Below, in pieces: positions 11,001 to 21,872 of a stretch of 64,000 bases of DNA. The position numbers and the translations under genes are program-made. The notes under the pieces were generated by a model that was not told the DNA's origin, did not search any database, and saw only the letters and a program-made list of their open reading frames with translations. Each line of letters opens with the position of its first letter. The stretch's first letter is position 1. The stretch is from Irpex lacteus (taxonomy: Eukaryota > Basidiomycota > Agaricomycetes > Polyporales > Irpicaceae), in contig MQVO02000002.1 of the NCBI GenBank assembly GCA_001986395.2, positions 1,178,001 to 1,242,000 of the forward strand. The letters run 5' to 3'.

Positions 11001-12775
11001 ATGAGCGGATGTGCGTCGTATTCACCCTCTAATCCTACCAGAAACTAATTATCATAAAACAGTCCGGTTCCTCAATCTCGTCCGTCCGTTCCTGCCTTTC
11101 CTACCGGAAGTTTCGTCACCAGACCGTAAAGTGCGTACCAGCTCAGGAGGAGTAACTCACCTTCATACTCAACCGACCCCGCACAGGTTCCCTTCAACCA
11201 AAAGGTGCTATGGACCGCCGTCACGCTTCTCATCTTCTTGGTGTGCTCGCAAGTGCCGCTGTACGGTATCATGTCCTCGGACTCTGCTGACCCGCTCTAC
11301 TGGATGCGTGTCATCCTCGCGTCCAACCGAGGAACACTCATGGAACTTGGTATAACACCCATCGTCACCTCTGGAATGATCATGCAACTGCTCGCCGGTG
11401 CAAACCTCATCGAAGTCGACTTCTCGCTGAAGGAGGATCGTGCGTTGTTCAGTGGAGCCCAGAAGCGTGAGTCTGACGCTCCGACTTTCATACGTGTGTG
11501 TTGGCTCATCTAGATATGCACAGTGTTCGCTTTGGTCATTTCCCTCGGTCAGGCTGCCGTCTACGTCCTCACTGGTCTCTACGGTCAACCAAGTGACCTC
11601 GGTCCAGGTATCTGCCTCCTGCTCATCATCCAGCTCATCTCGGCGTCTCTTATCGTCATCCTCCTGGACGAGCTCCTGCAGAAAGGTTACGGTCTCGGCT
11701 CCGGTATCTCGCTTTTCATTGCCACCAACATCTGCGAGTCCATTGTCTGGAAGGCATTCTCCCCCACCACCGTCAACACCGGACGTGGTCCCGAGTTTGA
11801 GGGTGCCGTCGTCTCCCTCTTCCACCTTCTCTTCACCTGGAACGACAAGGGCCGTGCCCTCCGTGAGGCGTTCTGGCGTGATCGTCTTCCCAACGTCATG
11901 AACCTGATCGCCACTGTTGTCGTTTTCGCTGTCGTTATTTATCTCCAGGGCTTCCGCATTGAGATCCCTGTCAAGAGCAACCGCTTCCGTGGTCAACGTG
12001 GTTCTTACCCCGTCAAGCTCTTCTACACCTCGAACATGCCCATCATGCTGCAGTCAGCCTTGACTTCAAACGTTTTTATCATCTCTCAGATGCTTTCCAA
12101 TCGTTTCCCCGATAACTTCCTCGTCAAGATCCTTGGTAGCTGGGAGGTAAGTGCGGTATCATATGTGATACGTACGTTCATTAACGCTGACACCTTGTCA
12201 TAGCCCGCCGAGGATTCTCCTCAGCTCCAAGCTGTTAGCGGTATCGCTTACTACCTATCTCCCCCACACAACATCAAGTCCTTCTTGCTCGACCCCGTTC
12301 ACGCTGTCCTCTACATCGCTTTCATCACCACCGCCTGCGCCATCTTCTCCAAGACCTGGATTGAAGTCTCCGGAAGCGGACCCAGGGATATCGCCAAGCA
12401 ACTCAAGGACCAGCAAATGGTCATGGCTGGTCACCGTGAAGGCTCCATGTACAAGGAGCTCAAGCGTGTGGTTCCCACTGCTGCCGCGCTCGGTGGTGCC
12501 ATTCTTGGTCTCCTTTCCGTTGCGGCCGACCTTATGGGCGCCATCGGCAGCGGTACTGGTATCCTCATGGCCGTCACCATCATCTACAGCTGTAAGTATC
12601 GTCGCTCTTCCGTAACGCACTCCAGGCTGATAATACATTTTATTTGCAGACTGGGAAATTGGCATGCGGGTACGTTTTACGTTTATTTACTTGTATGTCA
12701 TGTCAATATGCTCATCTCATCCTCTTGCAGGAATCCGGTGGACCCGAGCTCGCTGGTCTCGGCGATTTGCTGTAG
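11001..12775 (+). CDS. SEC61: Sec61 translocon alpha subunit
   Basis: Sec61 alpha is the channel-forming subunit of the ER protein translocon, with about ten membrane helices. Exon 1 (11001-11010) encodes MSG plus one base. Splicing to 11063 gives [20 protein letters not shown], the conserved amphipathic N-terminus. It is followed by the plug region after [19 protein letters not shown], the [20 protein letters not shown] helix, and [18 protein letters not shown]. The [20 protein letters not shown] segment and the cytosolic loop ([20 protein letters not shown]) with the ribosome-contacting arginines are intact. The C-terminus is [12 protein letters not shown]. The QKLFALVIS junction uses the acceptor at gcacag near 11525. 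The gene appears intact, with at least five introns. Confidence 0.95.
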
Positions 12776-13276
12776 TTTCAGTTCTCTCTGATTGGTTGTA
12801 TGAAAAGAAAGGACGCGCAGAGACGACGAGTCCCCTTCCGTCGATAGTGGGAAAGAGTGGGTGGATCGTGCATGCCGTGTCCAAGTCCGCAGCAGAAGTA
12901 TTGTCGGTTCCTACTATTAATGAGACGTATTATATGGGGTTCGAAACGATTCGTTTGGTCGCGTTGTGGGTGTCGGGAAAATGGGGCTTATGCTCGGCTT
13001 ATGCCATACGTGAATTAACCCTGGGTTATCTAAGATGAATATTGTGTCTAGTCAGTGCCCAAGACTCGCAAACGTAATGACCCAGTTGGTGAGGAAAGCA
13101 CTTGGCCACAACATTCCATAACTGCCTTTCTGAGACTGACACGAGCTCGGATATTGCCGAACTGAAGTGACGCGTCTCGAGGACACGCGTCGTGCCTCTG
13201 CTAACACTGAACAGCGGATATCTGCCCTTCCACCTCTTCCACCATCCCATTTTTCTACTTTTATTTCTCGACAAAC
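12776..13276. other. Intergenic region
   Basis: This lies between SEC61 and PRE1 on the same strand. It probably contains the SEC61 3' UTR and the PRE1 promoter. There is a pyrimidine-rich stretch just before the PRE1 start (about 13220-13270), typical of fungal transcription start areas. No gene is supported. Confidence 0.4.
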
Positions 13277-13979
13277 ATGGATGTTTCATTTGCGCTGGTT
13301 GGCAAGGGCTACGTGCTAGTGGCTGCAGACACAACAGCAGCACACTCAATCATCAAGGTCAAGTCGGATGTAGACAAGATTAAAGAGCTCGGTTCACACC
13401 TGCTCATGGCATACTCTGGGGAACCCGGTGCGTCTCCGTCTCTCACAAAAATCATATGGTGCATATTTCTGACCTCGTGATCAGGCGACACCGTCCAATT
13501 CGCCGAATACATCGAACGTAACATTCGCCTCTACCAAATCCGCAACACCTACGGTCTCCGTCCCCAATCCGCCGCCTCATGGATCCGCCGTTCCCTTGCC
13601 GAGTCTCTCCGTTCTCGACACCCATACTCTGTGAACCTGTTGCTGGGAGGGTACGATGTCAGCACGTACACGCCGCACCTTTACTGGGCGGATTATCTGG
13701 GCACGCTCGTGGAGGTGCCGTTCGCGGCTCATGGGTACGGAAGCTACTTTGCGCTCAGTTTGTTGGATAGGTGCGCATACTCTACTGTATTACGTAAAAT
13801 GCGCATATGATGGCTGATCTGTGATTCGTAGATATCATGACCCGGAGGCGACTTTGGAGGAGGGACTTGCAACGCTACGCAGATGCATTGATGAGGTCTC
13901 GAAGCGTCTCGTTGTATCACCGGGAAAGTACCTGGTGAAGGTAGTTGACAAGGATGGAACGAGGGTTATTGAGCTATGA
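13277..13979 (+). CDS. PRE1: 20S proteasome subunit beta-4 (Pre1/PSMB2)
   Basis: A structural, non-catalytic beta subunit of the 20S proteasome core. The protein starts directly at the fold, MDVSFALVGKGYVLVAADTT, with no propeptide or N-terminal catalytic threonine, as in the Pre1 group. It continues with the SGEPGDTVQFAEYIERNI helix, LLLGGYDVSTYTPHLYWADY, and GYGSYFALSLLDRYHDPEAT, and ends in KYLVKVVDKDGTRVIEL. Two introns (near 13427-13484 and 13772-13832) keep the frame. Length is normal at about 195 residues, and no defects are seen. Confidence 0.93.
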
Positions 13980-14325
13980 GTAAATATCATCTGTTTGGTA
14001 TGTAGCCTATGTTCGATATATGTGGCTGCCGCTGATTGATCTACAGTATTTTGTAGGCTTTTCGGCGATGTTAACGCAATTTCTCTCCACTACTCGAATC
14101 GATGATCGTATGTGACAGCTCTGCATAATGACGATGCTATCCATGCGAGTGAAGACTCAAGTGAGAGAAGCCGTACGCGTTCTCTCTCTAGAGCGCAATC
14201 AATATTTCCCATACAGAGGGGCTGGGAGGGATATCAGTCAATAATGTATCAGTTGGATCTCAGACGTTCTTCTCACTTGAAATATAGGAACACCGAATCA
14301 CGCTCCTTGACTTGGGGGAGTCCGC
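13980..14325. other. Convergent 3' region
   Basis: This separates the ends of PRE1 (+) and the first BTB gene (-). It presumably holds both 3' UTRs. No coding signal is supported. Confidence 0.4.
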
Positions 14326-15201
14326 TCATGGCAAGCCGAACGCTTTCTTCACTGCCCAAAACACGGGCAACGACTCCAATCCCCTAGACGGTGGTTCTGG
14401 GGACGGCGTGAACTCATTGTACACCGGCGAAGGGGGACGAGAGAGCGACCCTTGCGGAAACGGCATCTCCACATAAACCCGGAAAAGTTCTCTAGCCTGA
14501 GCAAGCCTGATAGCGTCGTCATAGCCTATCATTTTGGCTTCCCATGGTTCAAGCGGGTTACTGCGGATGGTGAGTTCTTCGTATGCCTTCTGCGTCCATT
14601 CTGGTACTTCAAACTTGGAGGCGAGATGGAGCCGCTGAACTGGGCCTGCGAGGCGTGTCAGCTCTGTGACAGCTCGAGCTCGTGCTTTGTCGAAGAAGAA
14701 TCTGGTGGATATGGACAAGATGCTTGTCCAGAATTGCTCGTCATCTGGAGTCGTATACATCCTAGTTGTGGAGGCATTTATTGGTCACAGCCCAACGTTT
14801 CGAGCCAAGAGGAGGCTCTTACCCTTCGTATAAGAACCTCAGGAGTGCTTCAAAGTCCTTGGCTAGCACATCCGGAAGTGGTATTGGCTCATCTGCCTCG
14901 GCTGCGCGCGAGCCAACTGGGAGGCTGAACATGGTCTCGAAGACACTCGATTCACGACAAAGAAAGTGGCGGTGCACGCGGAAGAGGGTATTCTCGACCT
15001 GCGAAACCTCTTAAATGCTTTGCCTCACTGACTAAGGCAACTCACTCTTACCAAGAACGTGGCCATAAGATCGTCAAAATAGTATACTGCATGTTTGGTT
15101 GGCACTACGGGGCGTTCGCCCTTTGCGATACCGGGACGCGGCGACGTGTGGCGAGATTTGGGTGGAGGATTTGCAGTATCGGAGTGGCGAATGGGAGGCA
15201 T
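14326..15201 (-). CDS. BTB/POZ domain protein, array copy 1
   Basis: A fungal BTB/POZ protein; such domains mediate dimerisation or act as cullin-3 adaptors, but this orphan expansion has no assigned role. Three exons are read on the minus strand. Exon 1 is a Pro-rich start (MPPIRHSDTANPPPKSRH) ending in the fold opener YYFDDLMATFLV. Exon 2 contains VQ/ENTLFRVHRHFLCRESSV and FETMFSLP, then PLPDV and FEALLRFLYEG. Exon 3 is helical (FWTSILSISTRFFFDKARA, PVQRLHLASKFEVPEWTQKA) with a Pro-rich tail. Its intron positions match the other copies. It faces away from the array's left neighbour PRE1. The gene looks intact. Confidence 0.8.
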
Positions 15202-15867
15202 AGTGGTGCTTAAAGACGGAGTGGAGTATCGGAACTCGCATATGTATATATACATATTGCGCTAAGGTGTGTATCTATTTGTACTTTCTAGTAGTTTTCA
15301 CTCGTTAAATGAAACGTAGGCTTCCCTGGATACAAAAGCTCTTCATGTGTTCGATGGTCGACGATCTCTGTACCACAAAAGACCAGGTTCTTTCCCAGGG
15401 CATACGTACAAGGTAAGACGATACCGCTATTTGCGCATCATTCATATATAGTAGCTGATGTCTGTCAGCCTGGTACATTTCAGGGACACCTGGTTCCTCT
15501 TAAGGCTATCGAGTATTCAACGTGTTCCGCCGATGAGCGACTTCAGAGCTGCTTCATTCCGTTAATCGGCTGCCTCAACATTTACGTGGAACGGTTAGCC
15601 GACAGGCTTGTTACCAAAGTAGCAATGGCTCGATGTCTTTGCAACTACGGCATTTGATAGATTGCCTTGCGGTCCCTTGCGGGTACGTATTACACGTGGA
15701 CAAACTATACTTGAACTCATCTGCTGACTATGTCACGATATTCAGCGTGAAAGATTTACGAGTACGACCAGTTTGCTCACCTTGCATGGTTCTATCCGGA
15801 TAACCCCCATCAATCCGACCTTTACTTATGAGGGGCCAAACACTTCATTGACTGCCCAAGTGACCCT
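15202..15867. other. Spacer between BTB copies 1 and 2
   Basis: No open frame with motif or splice support was found. It should contain the promoter of copy 1 and the 3' UTR of copy 2. It is AT-richer than the flanking exons. Confidence 0.35.
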
Positions 15868-16672
15868 CTAAGCCCCAAAGCTAGGAGATGGCGGCCTACT
15901 TGAACCAGGCGAGAATAAGGGGCTAGCAGGGCGCGGGGCAGGATGCTTCGGGGGCGGACTAGGTGTTCGCAGTCTCTCATCTCGCAGTTTCTCCCGTGCT
16001 TTCGCCAGCAGAACCGACGTATCCCAGCCCATTCTCTCCGCCTCCCAAAGCTCTATGGGGGCAGGTCGTTTGCAAAGGCTTTCGTAGCTAGCCTGCAGCC
16101 AATTCGGTACGTCGTACTTCTTCGCAAGGTATATCTTCTCAACTGGAGTGGCCAGCCCAGTTAAGTTGCTGATGGCGCTTTCCCTGACTTCATCGAACAG
16201 GAATCTCGTCGAGATTGACAGCAAGTCGCTCCAGAATGGTACGTCATCTGGTTTTCCTTGTCTCCTAAGAGTATCACGATTCAGCATACGCAGACATACC
16301 ACGAGGGATGCATCTACCCATCGTAAAAGAAACACAGCAAGGCCTCGAACTCAGCGCTCGTCACGTCGGGTAGCGGGATGGTTTTGTCTGCTTCCGAGTC
16401 ATCCGCGCCCAAGGGAAGGCTGAACATTGTTTCAAAGAACTTGGACTCCTGCGTGAGGAAGTAGCGATGGACTTTGAAGAGGTGATTCTGGACCTGAGTT
16501 ACGGTGTTCATGAGTTGATATGGATGACAACATTGACAAGACAACACACCAGAAATGTCGCCATCCTATCCTCAAAGTAAAAGCGTTCGTGCTTTACTGC
16601 CTCTTGTTCTCCTGACAATGCCTCGAATGGCGATTTGGGGCCGCTAGGGGGTAGTGGAGTGGACTCAGTCAT
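15868..16672 (-). CDS. BTB/POZ domain protein, array copy 2
   Basis: Same three-exon layout as its neighbours. The N-terminus MTESTPLPPSGPKSPFEAL leads to ERFYFEDRMATFLV. The second exon has VQNHLFKVHRYFLTQESKF, FETMFSLPLG and IPLPDVTSAEFEALLCFFYD. The third exon has FWSDLLSISTRFLFDEVRES, the EKIYLAKKYDVPNWLQASY helix pair, CKRPAPIELWEAERMGWDTS, and a Ser/Pro-rich tail (RTPSPPPKHPAPRPASPLF). The ATG at 16672 starts the protein shortly before the conserved FYFED; an upstream in-frame non-ATG extension is not used. It looks intact, and its function is unknown. Confidence 0.82.
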
Positions 16673-17161
16673 GTTTAGTGGGTCTGACGACGGGGGCAAA
16701 TCAAGGCCAAGTGTGGGTCTACAAGGCGATTGATGTATAAGTACTATGCTGATGTATGGCCCGGAGCATGTCCTGGCAATTCTCTAATCTCTGGGGTACA
16801 TCTCAAGCAGTAAGGTAGTCTCCCAAACGAATCATGACCTACTATTACTCAAATCTGATGTGCTATATCGGTTTTGGAACGACTTGGCTTTTGTCGAGTC
16901 AATTGGACATACATCTACTGGATCCAGGCATGTGCGTGCGGGATTTTTCTGCGGGGTTCCCGTTGAGCTAGGTTGCAGATTGAAATGCTAATCAAGGTGA
17001 ATCATGTCTACTTCTATTCGCTTTTGCCAGGTTTCTTATAGATCGGGGCAGCTAACTCAAACGGTGAACAGGATTAAGTCAGCGGATTGCGATTAATGAG
17101 GCTCTGACTCAAATACTGAAGTTCTGTTTTTACAGTGAGCTTGAAGTACTACTAGTACGTT
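16673..17161. other. Spacer in the BTB array
   Basis: Non-coding by inspection. It lies between the promoter side of copy 2 and the end of the truncated copy. No repeat or RNA gene was recognised. Confidence 0.35.
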
Positions 17162-17515
17162 TCAATCTTTACTAGTCTTATGTGCATCAGACGGGCCAGA
17201 GCCAAAAACTGCATCTACAGCCCATATCAACTCTGCATCTGGGAGCTCTTTAACAGTCTGAGGCCCTAGGGACTTTAAGAACGACGCAATACCATGCGGT
17301 GGCACTACGCCTACCGTGGCGGCATCGTCCGCGCGATAAATCTCGCGTGCTTTCGCCAACAAGATCGCCGTATCCCATCCCATCCGTTCAGCCTCCCATA
17401 ATTCAAGTGGCGTAGGTCGCTTGCAGATGCTTCTGTATGCGACCGGTACCCAGCTCGGGATATCATACTTCTTTCCGTGACATATCTGCTCGATAGGAGA
17501 TACATAGCCAATCAA
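17162..17515 (-). pseudogene. 5'-truncated BTB-family copy
   Basis: Only the third-exon part of a BTB-array gene is present: PIEQICHGKKYDIPSWVPVA, then RSICKRPTPLELWEAERMGW, LLAKAREIYRADD, and a short tail ending DAHKTSKD. It corresponds to the region after STRFLFDE in copy 2. The BTB exons 1 and 2 are missing. Directly upstream the frame is closed by stops, and only 113 bp separate it from the stop codon of the next copy at 17629, so there is no room for the missing exons. This is best explained by a partial duplication or unequal crossover. It could still be transcribed as a short protein starting at a non-canonical site, but a remnant is more likely. Confidence 0.7.
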
Positions 17516-17628
17516 GGTGCTGTACTATGAATACCGCTACTAGTGTTTCCCAATTTCTTCTTCTTTCGCGGCATCTGGGTGAGTAAAAACCAATCAGTGG
17601 TTCCCTCTACATCATACGACGCTGAGAT

Positions 17629-18622
17629 TTAAATTTCACCTACTTCATTTCTGACAGGTTGACTGTCTTTTAACACGCTCCTCAAGGGACCGAAGACAGT
17701 GTCGATAGCCCGAGCTGCTCTGTCGTCCTCTGACAATGATGTAATTTCCGCTTGGAAGAAGTTTCCGCCGAATGCTGTCATTCCGCTGCTGGTGTTAGAG
17801 AACAGTGGGCGCGGCGAACCAAGATCCATCGTTTCTTGAAGGTCGGTACGGTAGTAGATCTCTCTGGCCTTTGCTAACATGATCGCCTCCTCCCAGCCAA
17901 TCTTCTCGGCCTCGGATAACTCCAGGGGCTCCGAACGTTTGCAAACGCTCTGATACCCCTCTCTTAGCCAATTTGGAACATCATACTTCTTGCCATGATA
18001 AATCTGCTCTATAGGTGTCAGAGACGATGCCAACTGGGAGATGGCTCGCTGTCGGATTTTATCGAAGCAGAATCGCGTCGCGATGGACAAGAGATTGCTC
18101 CAGAACTTCCAATCTTGTGGGAGTGCATGCATCCTGTGAGAGCTTCTATCGGCCAATGAAGTACGCAGGAGATCGCGAAACACATACCCATCGTAAAAGA
18201 ATATCAGTAGTGCCTCCAGCTCCGCTGCGGTGACATCTGGAAGTTTCGTGTGTTCTTCTACCTGCGCTTTCCCCTGGGCTGCGGGTAGGCTGAACATGGT
18301 CTCGAATACTTCCGATTCTCGAACGAGAAAGTGACGATGGACCTTGAAGAGAGTGCTTTCCACCTGTGGTAGTATTCTTTTGTAAGCCGTCATAGGGAAT
18401 CGTTACGGTGCTACGCACTTCGAAAGTTATCATCGGATCTTCGAAGTAGAAGCGTTCGTGCGTCTTGCATGCTGCCACACTGCCATCTCCAGAAGCACTG
18501 ATGCCAGAGGGAGCCGAGGACATTGGAGGTTCAAAAGGAATAGGAGATAAGTTGAGAGAAGATCGACGAGAAAGGCTGAGAGGAGAGCGAGGCGACGCAG
18601 GGGTGCGAGGAGAGATGGACAT
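17629..18622 (-). CDS. BTB/POZ domain protein, array copy 4
   Basis: An intact array member. The start MSISPRTPASPRSPLSLSRR is Ser/Pro-rich and Arg-rich, then HERFYFEDPMITFEV. Exon 2 has VESTLFKVHRHFLVRESEVF, ETMFSLPAAQG and LPDVTAAELEALLIFFYDG. Exon 3 contains FWSNLLSIATRFCFDKIRQR, PIEQIYHGKKYDVPNWLREG and AEKIGWEEAIMLAKAREIYY, then a longer tail ending QPVRNEVGEI. The PIEQI and GKKYD motifs make it the closest relative of the truncated fragment next door, which supports a tandem-duplication origin. The SPR repeats at the N-terminus look like proline-directed kinase sites, but this is inference. Confidence 0.82.
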
Positions 18623-18940
18623 GTTCGTTGGACATGCACGTCTCTGTGAGAGTTATAACAGTCGGGCGATTCGCCCGAGTGGAGGAGGTTAAATCTTTGT
18701 GTGGGATTGAAAAAGGACCTTCGATGCCTCCTTCTGGGAGTATAGAACAGAGACGGCCGGCCATACGATCCCTAATTTACGTGTCTGCCGAACTACACGC
18801 GTCAGACTCGTTTTGGAATCACCTGGATACTACGACATCAGTTTCCTAACGCGTTGGGCAGCAGAATCGCCACGAACAAGCTTCTAAGATCAGCCAGTGG
18901 GGACCGAGCCGATTCTCATGTCCAACGCCCTCTGAACTGC

Positions 18941-19222
18941 TCAGGCCACCCTGTTGCTATCGAACCCCGGATCATCTGAGTTGTTTTTGTAGTGTATACT
19001 GTCTCGTAACATCTCTTGAACTTACCTTGAGCGAGAATTGCCACGGTTGAATGATATAACTTCTCGATTTCCGAGCCCTGATAGGCTGAGAGGACGAACA
19101 AATGGCTCGATGCCCACAACGAGCCCCAGAGACCGGGGGTGCTTGACATAGCAGTGTGTTTCACTCCAAGCACAGAAGCCTGTCGAGCACATCGATTGCC
19201 GCTCCTCAAAACCTGTATACGC
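18941..19222 (-). CDS. Possible gene fragment with one clear intron
   Basis: Unrecognised. A minus-strand frame reads VLRSGNRCARQASVLGVKHT, then ...WASSHLFVLSAYQGSEIEKL and YHSTVAILAQ. A canonical 50-base intron (gtaagt donor, aactcag acceptor, about 18979-19027) joins it to DDPGFDSNRVA and a stop at 18941. The junction codon is restored, which is unlikely by chance. No credible upstream exon was assembled, so this may be the 3' part of a degenerate gene. It interrupts the BTB array. Confidence 0.3.
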
Positions 19223-20104
19223 ACGCGTTGTCGAGGGAGACAGCTATAGGACGTTAGTCTTCTTCGGTAAAATCACAAAGGCATCCCACTCAACAGTATG
19301 GTATCGCAGAGCTTGCTTGTCATATACGGGTTAAAACAGCCTGATACTCGTCCACAGCGGTGAACAAGACCGCGTTATCTTATATGAATTGCTGCATCAT
19401 CTCGAAATATTGGGATATGGTGATATTCAAACCCCTGACACACAAGGACAGCATACGAGGGTGCCCTTCAAGCGGCATGTTACGGACCTAGACAGTGCTC
19501 GTAAGTTGACACGCTGGAAGAGAGTACACTTGCGCACGTACTCGATTGGTGAGGACTGACTCTTCGATGAAGAATAACGTGCCGGAGGGGCAGACGTACT
19601 AGCTGAGTAGGCGAGCAGGATGGCATAGTGACATCCAGCATGGAGGGTATCATTGCTTTAGAAGCCAACGTGGATGATGAGCTATGAAGTGTCACATAGA
19701 ATCTTTCGTAGGCTGTCAGAGATACTCACCAAAGCCCCATGTCGCTTTATCCATCCATTTCTCGTGGGGTGCGCCTCGCAATCAAGACTATGGACAAACG
19801 ATTATGCATATTGTAGAATACGTTAGACTGTATCTTACACCATGGCGTTTAGGTTCGCCAGATAAACTAAATATCCGAAAATTCGAGTATCATTCTGCTC
19901 TTAGGAAGTCATTATCACGGTAATACTGCGCAGTGAGCATGATGCACTCACATAAAATAGGTAGTTTGCGCGAGCTTAAATATTCCAAAGAAAAGAACTA
20001 GTGATATCACCGAAGACAATGCCTAGGCTATACGGCAAGAATTTCCGGTGAGCTTCACGAAGAATGTTCGTGGCCCTGGTTGCCCAAACGATGACGCACC
20101 TCGA
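19223..20104. other. Gene-poor spacer inside the BTB array
   Basis: Only short unsupported frames occur here. No repeat, tRNA or TE terminus was recognised. It may hold degraded exons of the fragment at 18941-19222. Confidence 0.3.
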
Positions 20105-20920
20105 TCACTGGCTGACGACGGTGGACGCGCACTCCGGCCACACGTCACAGATAACAGCCATTATACCTCTGTCGTTGTAGGAGAATATCCTATCGTGAGG
20201 GAAATAGCTCCGTTGAGTTGTGGTGATGAACCCTCGGTCTCGCGCAATTTCTCTAGCGCGAGCAATGCGCACAACACTGCGAAGGCCCAACGCTTCCGCT
20301 TCCAGGTCTTCGAGAGGCTCAGGCCGCTTGCATAGCTCCAGGAATGCAGGAGGAAGCCAGTGAGGGACGTTGTAGCGGTTAGCTAGTGTTATCTTCTGAA
20401 CCGGGGCGAGCATCTGTTTGGAAATTTCCGAAATGGCGAGATCACGAACGTTGTCAAAGACATAACGGGTTGATATGGAGAGGAGAGCAATCCAGTCGGG
20501 GAGCGCAACTATGGAAGACCGATAGAAACTGCTTTGTTGGGGTTAGTTGCATACTAAATGGGACCTTAGACCGCGAACCTGTCGTAGAAGAACCGCAGCA
20601 GACAGCGAAACTCCTGCTGGCTGACGCCATGCAGGGATATCGGCCTTGAGTCCGACGTCCCTTCAGGCTCTTCCCCTGGAGGTGGTGGGCAGGCAAACAT
20701 CCCTCGAAAGAACTCAGAGTCGCGTACAAGGAAATACTTGTGAACCTTGAATAGTCGTCTTTCCACCTGAATAGCACAGTCAGCATCTGAAGATATCACG
20801 TATGGTATGGAAGAAAGTCACCAGGAATACGACCAAGTCGTCGTCAAAATAGAAGTCTGGATCGTGAGCCAACGTATCGGCGGATACACATGTGCTGGTT
20901 GTACGAGACATGCCCTGCAT
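20105..20920 (-). CDS. BTB/POZ domain protein, array copy 5
   Basis: The most divergent member of the array. Exon 1 from the ATG at 20920 reads MQGMSRTTSTCVSADTLAHD and then FYFDDDLVVFLV. Exon 2 has VERRLFKVHKYFLVRDSEFF, RGMFACPPPP and SLHGVSQQEFRCLLRFFYDR. Exon 3 has LPDWIALLSISTRYVFDNV, LAPVQKITLANRYNVPHWLP and CKRPEPLEDLEAEALGLRSV, ending ECASTVVSQ. Exon order and intron positions match the other copies although sequence similarity is lower. The frame is open to 20986 but without an ATG, so 20920 is chosen. It is transcribed away from the reductase at 21873. Confidence 0.78.
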
Positions 20921-21872
20921 ACTGTCGGTGGTCGCGTCTTCTATGGGGGACGTTGGGTTATCTACGCAGTTAAATGATATCAGCAAGAGGGTTGCTCAGG
21001 CAGTCGTGAGAGATGAGGAATGCATGGATTTCGAGGTACGTCTTATACAACATGACACGAGACATGCGTACCACACATGTAGTCGAAAGAATCCGAGGAA
21101 TGCTGCAACGGTGCGTCGGTTATTGTGAACTGAACGAATCAAAAATGTAAGAAAGGTACCTTCAATCTACCAGACACAATGCTTCCACCGACAGCAGTCT
21201 CCCGGTGAACGAACCCTGCAGGCCCGGGGTAGTCACAGTAGCAGGGAAACCAAATACCGTGACCGTGGTCCGTGACACAGCTGTCAGTGACGTCGCTCCA
21301 TTACTCGGCAACTTGCGTAGGTGATCCCGGCACGTGCCGGCCGCTGATAGCTCGGCGCTTAACTACTTGTCAGACTCAACTTCAACACTTGGAGGTTTCG
21401 AAAGTTCATTCCTGCAACTTGTAATACGACTTGCACCATCCTCGGTAGTACCAGCGCCACGAACATCTAGTTTCAAAGTGTTGAAATAAATTGAAGGTGC
21501 GTTAAGATAATTGATTGCGGTTATAAAGCCTGTCGCTCAGCCATCGTAGTGTTTTGAATAGCTAATGTGTGCATCTCTTGTCACATACGGCATAAGACAC
21601 CCAGCGTCCGGTACTTTCGATACCCGTATCGACTAGTCTGACGTTTGTATTGCGACGAAGAATCCGACCAGTTGCGAAGAAGCGTGATGCTATGCATCGC
21701 ACGACAATCTACATGAATGCGCTGCGACTGCCGCCGAGAACATTCTAATGAAGAGGGACGAGTACTTACGAATGGCTAAACATCCGATATCGGTCTATCA
21801 GCTTATCCAAGCTCATCATGTCTGAGTACGTATAAATATGGCCCATTCATACCTTCGTCTTACAGAAACAAA
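20921..21872. promoter_or_regulatory. Divergent intergenic region, BTB copy 5 and reductase
   Basis: About 950 bp between two divergent starts. It contains a perfect 14-bp palindrome, CCGGCACGTGCCGG (21327-21340), with a CACGTG E-box core, and a TGACGTC CRE-like core close upstream (about 21288-21294). Near the reductase start is TATAAATATGG (about 21831). These are candidate control sites only. Confidence 0.45.

Noticed and set aside
11208..11996. 262-codon minus-strand frame in SEC61
   Set aside because: It is a shadow of the conserved Sec61 coding exons and has low-complexity Asp/Glu/Gly composition.
14326..20920. CRISPR-like or satellite array
   Set aside because: The repeated signal in this region is homologous BTB coding exons, not short direct repeats with spacers.
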